Positions 48,301 through 57,300 of a stretch of DNA of 64,000 nucleotides are shown here, in pieces; positions within the stretch are counted from its first letter, which is position 1, and every line of letters starts with the position of its first letter. Below the pieces are notes generated by a model. It did not search any database. It had not been told where the DNA came from and worked only from the letters and a program-made list of their open reading frames with translations. The translations under genes were made by a program, and so were the position numbers. This DNA comes from Notamacropus eugenii. Taxonomy: Eukaryota; Chordata; Mammalia; Diprotodontia; Macropodidae. The stretch is from the NCBI RefSeq assembly GCF_028372415.1, contig NC_092874.1:58131865-58195864 (forward strand). Direction: 5' to 3'.

Positions 48301-51300
48301 TGAGCTGCGTAACTCCAGCATTTCTATCAATATTTTTCTAATGAGGAAACAAAGCTTAGAGCAACTTACATGTCCTCACATTATCATTGTGTGGGGGTGG
48401 CGGGAAGGGAGGGAGGAGAAGGATTCCATCTCCAGATCCCAATTTGATCTAGTACTTTTTGCTCTGGCTCTTGCATAATTAGTACTATTAGTGTGTAATT
48501 GGTTTTTCTTCATTTACATTATTCAAATGATTTAAAAAAATAAAAACTACCACCACTGCTATCACATTGGTATGGTACATATCAGAGTTTCTATATATAA
48601 TAGAAAGACAGTCTTTGAACTTGGTGCTATGTAGAACAGTCTTCTCATGACCCTACTAGTCTATTTTTGTAATTGTATGTTTATATTAATAAATACTTTT
48701 AAATCTTATATACTGGCAGTGATAGTGAGGTATATAGGTTGTTGCTGAGTCCTCTTCAATCACATTTGAATCTTTGTGACCCCATTTTGAATATTAAAGT
48801 ATGAAAGATACTGGAGTGGTTTGCCATTTCCTTCTCCAGCTCATTTTACAGATGAGGAAACTGAGGCAAACAAGGTGATGTTGCCCAGGGTCACACACCA
48901 AGGATGTGTCTGAGGCCAGATCTGAATTCAGGAAAATAAGTCTTTCTGACTCCACACCTGGCACTTTATCCACTGTGCCACCTCCCTGCCCATTTAAAAC
49001 CTTGAAATTTGCAAAATTCTGGAAAGTTTTTATTTAAATAGAATTAAAAAAATAAATCTTTGTGACTTACACATTTATTGGTGATATGTTTTTGCAAAAA
49101 CTGATTTTTATTACTTTGTGGGAGATATTAAATTGAACAGAAAATGAATGTCTGCGACACTTTCATCTATTTGACTGTGCTACAATCATGGCACAGTTTA
49201 AACTAGGCCAAGAAAAAGGTGTTATGCATGACAATGACTGTTACATGTTTCTTCCCTTTCTACCAAAGCTTAGAGAAAAAAATTTTTAAATGATCTAACT
49301 CTCTAGTAGGAATATCTTTAAAGGCCACAAGATGGAGTGAAAATCATTTTTCTATGATCCAACCCTGATTGGATAATGATTGTAACACAATTAAGTTTAA
49401 TGACCTTGTGGAAGAGAGAACAAATAAATTCATTTCTTTTTTTATTTAGTTTTAGAAAGGAAAACAATGACCAAAATCAGGGAAAAGTTAAAAAGGTAAA
49501 AGTTTAAAGGATTTCCTGGCTTCCTGTAAGTTCCTGACTTCTTAAAAAAAAAACATTTTATCTGAAACTGAAGTAAATGTGTGCCTAGAAAAAAAGTCCA
49601 AAATCATGCGCTAGAGATGAAAACACCCTTCCTCCCCACAATTAGCATAGCTGGCTGACTGGCAAAGTAAAAAAAAAAAATGTAGAGAAAAACAAATTAT
49701 TCAAAAAATAGAAAGCCCAAATGGAGTGAATTTAATGAATTTGGAAGTTCAGCAAGCATCTAAAAGTCAGATACAAGCCAGAAATTAGGTGGACACTTTG
49801 AAAGCATTTGAAGGCATTCTTTAAATCTATGAAAGAAGGCATATAATCAGGAGGATTACTTGCCCAAAGATTCACTCAGGTCAAAGATATACAAAAAAAT
49901 ATATTTTAGGAACTTGAAAAATATAGGATCAGCTTTCAGGAGGGAAGGGGCAACTGGTAAGGCTGCCAAGAAGAGCACATTAAAGTGAATTGATCAGGTT
50001 AGGATTATGGGGAACGAGGCAAAGATTGGATGGAAGAATTTTGGCCTTGATGTCTGTCTGTCTCCCCCTTCTCTCTTCTGAAGTTAAGCTCACAAGTCTG
50101 GAAAAGATATTTTCCTAGATGACTTTTCCTTTTTTGTCTTAAAAGTCTCTTTCTTCTTTAAATGCTATACTATAAAATGGAAATATACATATATTGGTAT
50201 GTCCCTAAAATCTCATTATTTTTACCTGTGCTTTAGTCGAAAGGTGATTTTTATTTATCCGTGATCTTCAATAGAAGAAAGTTCCCTACCCTTTGTTGCA
50301 GTTCAGTCATTTTCAGACCAATTCAACCCTTCATGACCCCATTTGTTGGTTTCTTGGCAAAGAAACTGAAATGGTTTGCCATTTTCTTCAGCAGTGGATC
50401 TTGTGGATCCATTTTGTCAGGCAATCTGAGGTTAAGTGACTTGCCCAGGGTCACACAGATAGGAAATGCCTGAGATTGGATTTGAACTTGGGTCTTCCTA
50501 ACTCCTGGCCCAGTGTTCTACCCACTAAGCCATCAGCTGCCTCCCTACCCCTAGAAATAAATCATTTTCCATTCGAGTCAGTAAGCATTCCAAATGACAT
50601 GAGAATAAACTGTGTATTTTATTTTTAAATATGCATTTTAAAAAGAATGTGTGGAATGACCATTCATTCTATAAATTTCTACTAGCATCTCAATAGGAAA
50701 ATTAATTGATCACCACCTTGATTTGCACTGAAAAAGTCACAATGTTTCCTCACATGATGTCAGAATTCTTAAGTAAGATTGTTATTATGTGTTGAGATCA
50801 AAAGTTTTTTTTAGAGAAAACATATATTAGAAAATAAAATGAGAGCCATAGGGAAAATGTGATTCATTATACAAACATTTACTTTACTTACTATTTATTC
50901 AGAATAGTAACTAATGGGCAAATTTAAGTTATGCAAGTATAATACCATAGCAGTCCTTATGTTTTATGCATAGGAAATAATTTTTCATGAGTTTAAGAGA
51001 TTCCAAAACAAATTAAGAGGAATATCCAGTATTTTGAATAGATGTAGACTTGTAAATACAACTTCAGGTTATTTATAGGATTGACAGATGTATTTAGAAA
51101 TGAATGCAAACCTCAATGCCCACCAACAACCAATCCATGCAACATCTTTATGCACCACTCACAGTCTTGATAAAACAGAACTGAGTAACATGAAATAGAT
51201 AAAATGAACGCATGCAATTTGAAATAGTATAAACCCAGAGTATGTCATTTAACAGTAAGGCAAGCAATGCAAAATGTTTTTGAAATATCACATCCAACAT

Positions 51301-54300
51301 GCAATTTTAAAAATGGAAATTAAGTAACAGCAGTATTTTTAAAACATTTTCAGAAACTTAGTCAAGGCATGCAGAAGCAATTAATTATTCACTAAAAGGC
51401 AGCATGGCAAAACAATGAAAGCTAGAGCAAGGGCCTGGAAGAAATGTACAATGAACATTCCAAGAAGTAAAGGTTGAGATCAAGCTTGAAAAAGAATTGA
51501 TAACATAAATGATATTCATAAATGACAATAATAGCCAAAAAAGAATTGATCACATAACTTATGAAACCTAATGGCATTTTTAAAAAATATCTCACTATAA
51601 AGAAACAGGTTGATTATTTAAAAGACCCAAGTGAATGTAAAACGTGCATGGGGAACACCACCTCCCCAACACACATATGAGATGGTAGTGAAGTCTTCAG
51701 ATGAAAGTTATTAGAAGTATATTTGCATATGAGTGTGAATATCTAACATTTTCTCCTACAGTTCAATTAACTGTATTTTTCCCTTGCACACAGTAGGCAT
51801 TTAATAAACATTTGTTCAGTTGAATTTATTACTATCTCAGATGGGCTAATTCATTATTGAAATGTCAGTACTTTTAAGATACTTAATTATTTAGAAGCAT
51901 AAGCTCTTAAAGTACATTTGGCTCTGAAACCTGCCCATTTCAATCCAAGTATAATCAATCCCAAGACTCAAGTTTAAGAACATCCTGAGAGTTTCAAGTT
52001 TGAAACATCGTAAGAGGAGATCATAAATGTCTATATTATTTTGGAAATAAAGTAAGAACCAGGGAGAAATGTATAAAGTAAAAACCCCTCTTCACTATTT
52101 GATTCTACTATTTAATAGTGGAATGAATAAATCTCTGGATATGATTAACTCTCAAAAGTGCAATAAGACACGTAGCTTATTTACCCTTTGTTTTCCATAA
52201 TACATTGATAATGTATTAAGATAGGAGAAGAATTTAGCTAGAACAACTCAATCTCACATCTTACAAAACTATATATAGTTATCCCTTCCACATCGTGGGG
52301 GTTAAGGGCATGGATCCTCTGTGATCTGGAAAATCTGTGTAACATTTTTTAGACTTTCCTTTGTATCAGAGAAGAATTTTTTCTTTTTCTTTTATGAGGT
52401 GTTTATAGTACATTATTGTAAAATTTGGGTTGATGCAGTACTATATGTATATTTTATGCATTTCTGAGTTTCTAAACTTTTCCAGTGTCATCTGCTGGCT
52501 TTCACCAGTTGTCTGCAACTTCTGCAAAACTTCCAAAAAAAATTCCATTTAACTTCTTATACTGAACCACAATAAATTGAAGTAGTGATAGAAAAGGTCA
52601 TGATGTAGATGAGAAAAACTGTATATAGTATGACCATACTTAACTGGACAAAATTCTATTTAAAGAACCACTTAAGAGGTGATTTACTATGATGGATTTC
52701 TTAAGTAATTATGGCCTATTTAATATAGAACAAACAACGTAAATAGAATTTGATTTTTTAAATGGCTCTAGTATCTTACCAATAGTGAATAACACTATTT
52801 TTGTGAATGAAGGCTAAAAGACATTGAAAAAGATTTATGTGAATGCCAATTCTTCAAGTAAAAGACATTCTATATCTTACTAGAATTTAAACTGTGAATG
52901 TTATGCCATTTCACACAAAATTCCTTATGTTTCTGAAATAGTAATTTTAATGGATTTGAAAATTTTATATTGTACTTTAACATAAAAAGAGAGACTGAAG
53001 TTTTATTTTGGGTCAGTAAAATATAGCTTCAAAACATTTTAGAAATATAAAGGAGCTTAGAAATAATTTAGTCTGACTTCCTCACTTTATAAACGAGGAG
53101 TTTCTTGAGTCCAAAGGAGGTGAAATGTCTTGCCCAAGGGTATATAATATTTTTTAATGTTCCTAGTCTGAACAAATGTTTATGTAGTTTGAAATGTTAA
53201 AATAATTCACACTATTAAATGAAGTTACATGGTTTTTAGAATGCAAATTGTAACATTTCTAAAATACAGAATGACCATTGTTGGTGGAGCTGTGAGCGCA
53301 TCCAACCGTTCTGGAGAGCAATTTGGAACTATGCCCAAAGGGCTACAAAAATGTGCATACCCTTTGACCCAGCAATATCGCTACTAGGACTATATCCCCA
53401 AGAGATCATAAAAATGGGAAAGGGTCCCACATGTACAAAAATATTTATAGCAGCACTCTATGTAGTTGCCAAAAACTGGAAGTCAAGGGGATGTCCATCA
53501 ATTGGGGAATGGCTGAATAAATTATGGTATATGAATGTAATGGAGTACTATTGTGCCATAAGAAATGATGAACAAGAAGACTTCAGAGAGGCCTGGAAGG
53601 ACTTATATGACCTGATGCTGAGTGAAAGGAGCAGAACCAGGAGAACTTTATGCACAGCAACAACCACAGTGTGTGAGAGTTTTTTCTGGTAGACTTAGAT
53701 TTTTGTAATAACACAAGAACTTCTGAAAAAAAAAAAAATCCCAATGGTGGACCTCAAGGCAAAAAGCCTTCCACACTCAGAGAGAGAAATATGGAAGTCA
53801 CTCACATAATGTAGCAGATCATGTTTGTGTATGTGTATCTGTTTGTGTATCATGTTCTGATTTGTTATACGGATTCTTTCATTTATCTTAGTCTGACTAC
53901 ACAGCATGACGATAGTGAAAATATACTCAATAGGAAAGTTTATGTAGAATCTATACAGAATTGTATGCAGTCGTGGGGAGGGAGGGAGGTAGTGGGGGGT
54001 GGGTGGGGAGGGATAAAATCGCAATTGTATGGCAGTGATTGTTAAACATTAAAAAAAATAAAAAAATTAATAAAAAAAAAAAAAAAGAACTGAAAACAAA
54101 AAAAAAAAATAAAAATAAAATAAAATACAGAATGACAGTACCCTATTGACATGTGGCCAAAACTCAAAATCTGTTCTTTGATGTTAGCTCAGCATTCATG
54201 AAATAAACATGCACAAAACTGCAAGACATCTCCACCTGGCCCATTTAATGAAGTATGGCAAATGATTCAGAAGATTGAATGTGTAGAAGGAATATCGAGT

Positions 54301-57300
54301 AATCTCTGTCACAGTCCACGCCACCAGAAAAAGTACCACACTGTCCTCATTCTGGATCTGCAGAATTATAAACAATCAATAGCATCTTTGGTGGAAAATT
54401 ACATTTTTAGTTTTAAATTATTCATTCACAGAAATTTTAAGGGGACACAAAATTAATGCTTTATTGGAAAAGGTATACAAATAGACATTGGGTTATAAAC
54501 ATCTTACCTGCACACTAGCCAATTGCACAGTCTCCTATTCCATTTGACCCCATCCCATCCACCAAACTCATTCTAGATAACAACCAAGCTGTCATGGAAA
54601 AATGGCACCACCTTTTGGTCAGCATAGAAAGGTCTGAACCTTATACTATCCCTTTCTTCAAGTGACAAAGGCCAATAAAAGATTGTTATCTAGGGTAAAA
54701 CACTCACAGGATTGTTTTTATTTTATTATTGATTATTATTTGCTCCCAATTTTCTTCTTTCACCACTCATATCTCAGTTAATTTCACCTCAGTAAGTCTT
54801 TTTTTTTTACGTATTTCATTTAACCATCTCATTCTCTCTTCCAACTCTTACCTGGTTCTCTCAGGAAAATCTCTCAAGATTTTCTCTCATTTTTCTCAAG
54901 CTTGATTTATTCTAGGAGTTAAGTAATGATGTGAATCATGACTAAGTGTAAGAGGAATATTATGATACACCTGAATTAAGGGAAAAGAAACCAGAAATTT
55001 TGAATTGAAATTAAGATATATTATCAGTACCAAAAAAAAAAAATGGAAAATGCTCTGAAATTCCACTTAAAATTTCTACAGAAATCTTAAACTCTTCTCC
55101 TTTCCCTCTAATTAAAACGTTGGTTTTGAAGATTTTTCTTTTCAAAGAGAGAGGGCCTCTTTCTTATTTAATGGTGGACTGAGAAAATTTAAGGGGGAAG
55201 GAGCTAGTTCCTAACAGTAGTAGAATATAAGTGTTTAAGAGCAGGATTTTTTTCATCTTCCTATTTCCAGTGTCTAGTACAATACCTGGTGTAGTAGATG
55301 TTTAATAAATGCTTATGAACACATGGATACAACAGAATTGGCTTGATTTTTTTTTCACTTTTTCAGTGCTAACATAAATTATTTCTACTACACTGTGGGC
55401 TAAATAAATAGACTTTGTGGTCTAATCTAGAAAGCAAACAACTACTTATATAATATTTTTTCTTCTTTGTAAAAAGAAAGAAAAGTGTTCTGAATTCCAA
55501 AGTCTTCAAATTAATTTTTGGAAAATAGTCAATTCATAAGTTACCAAAATTTGTTTTGAGGAAACCATTAGGTGATAAAATACAAAGTACACTAAAGCTT
55601 CATTCCACTGAGAATTTTATTTATTTAGACTTTTATTTAGAAAACACTTTCTTCATAAATAATGTAGGCAAGCAAGAAATGTATAAGAGAACAGATTCTT
55701 AAAGAACTTTAAGCACATTATTTGTAGGAAAGTTAAAATTAGTAACAAAGAAGTATCCCCTATTGGCTAAAAACTATCCTTTGCCTTAGAACTTAGGTCT
55801 TAGAACTGCTGATGTTCCAAGGATTATTTTTAGTTATTCTAACCACTGGTCAATTTTCAGTGATTCTCTTGGCAGACGGCCAGGGTAGCACTAGACTGAG
55901 TCACTTCAAGTAGGTTTCTTCCCCTCCCTCCAAGCTCCCTAAATCTATTCCTTTAAGTAGACTTTTAACAATGGGTTTTAACAACGGCATTAAAAAATGG
56001 GGAAATAGATATTCCAAATGAGTAGGGCTATTTTTTGTGTTAAAAGTCAACAAGCATTTATTAAGCATACACTAAGTGCCAGGCACTATGCAAAGCACTG
56101 GGAATACAAAGAAGGGTAAAACATGGTCCCTGCCCTCATGGTGTTTACGTGCTAAGGAGAGAGACGATATGCAAACAACTATGTCCATATAAGAGATAGA
56201 TATAAATTGGAGGTAATTTCAGAGGGAAGACTCTTCATTGATGGGGAGGAAAAAGGGACTCCTGTAGAAGATGAGATTTGAGTGGAGATCTGAAGGAAGC
56301 CATTGAAACCATAAAGCTAAGACAAGAGGGGAGCATTCCAGAATCTGGGGGACACTTAATGAAAATGCAAGGAATCAGAGAGAAAGATAACAAGGAAGTT
56401 GGACCCATATGGACTTCTTGGATGAAGAAAAGCCTGGAAGGAAGTACTTGAGTCTCTTGATTAGCTTGAAGCCTAATGGGAAGAGTCAGGAGATGATGAG
56501 ACACTGGGGCACTGAGCCAAGTTTGCCCTCCTCTGACTGTTTCTGTGAGTGAAGAATGAGGTCACAACCTTCGGAAACAAAGTTATATAGGAATATATGA
56601 ATTCGTTGGTTGAGAAGAATCCATAATATTAAGGAAATATTCCTCAAGAGGATAAAAGGAGATGAGAGGTAGAAATCAATGCTTTTACCTCTTTCACTAA
56701 GCACTCTGCCCTTTCTTTTCCCTTTAAACATTTGCTCTAGCCACTTTTTTGTTTCTGTTTCTCAGGTCTTAGCTACTGTTGAAAACATGCTCTGCAGTAA
56801 CTCTCCCTTTGATTCTGTTAATGTTTTGTACTGTGTTAATGTTAATGTCCCTATCTTCTGACCAGCAACCTTGCACTCCTTGAGATGTCTCTGATGGGGT
56901 TATGGGACTTGTACCCCTAAAAGAAAAAGGTTATGTTTCTGGAAGCAAGCCATACCCTGAATTTTCCCGTATGTTTCAGTAACCAGAAGTCTCTGCCCAA
57001 AGCCCAAGGCATTTGATCCACCCCAGACCACCCTGATTACTTTGTTTACTTGATGCTCCTTAGTCCCATCTAGACCTTTACACTATTCGCACCAGGGCCC
57101 CCCAGGCTATTTACGATTTCTTAATCCCATCCAAATCTTCCCACAGTCTTTTTTTGTATAAAAGTATCAGTCCCATCTGCACAGATTCTTAGAATCTCTC
57201 ATACCAGCATTACAATACTGCAGATTTACTAGGAATATGCCTGCCACGCTGTTGTTATCATAAAACCTCCATATTTGACTGAAAGAAGACTTGAGTGGTC

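Larger units (their letters stand above)
48062..54235 (-). other. HACD1: HACD1 intron 5 (6.2 kb)
   Basis: Intron between exons 5 and 6. Contents recognised: two tRNA SINEs (48.7 and 50.3 kb), a Tigger-like MITE (52.3 kb) and a 5'-truncated L1 (53.3-54.1 kb). The stretches 49.0-50.28 kb and 50.55-52.27 kb show no repeat or exon that I can name apart from a short L2 tail at 51.77 kb. Confidence 0.9.

Noticed and set aside
27775-50545. Functional tRNA genes at the SINE heads
   Set aside because: The tRNA-like heads are followed by the SINE body and lack a complete cloverleaf; they are retroposon promoters.
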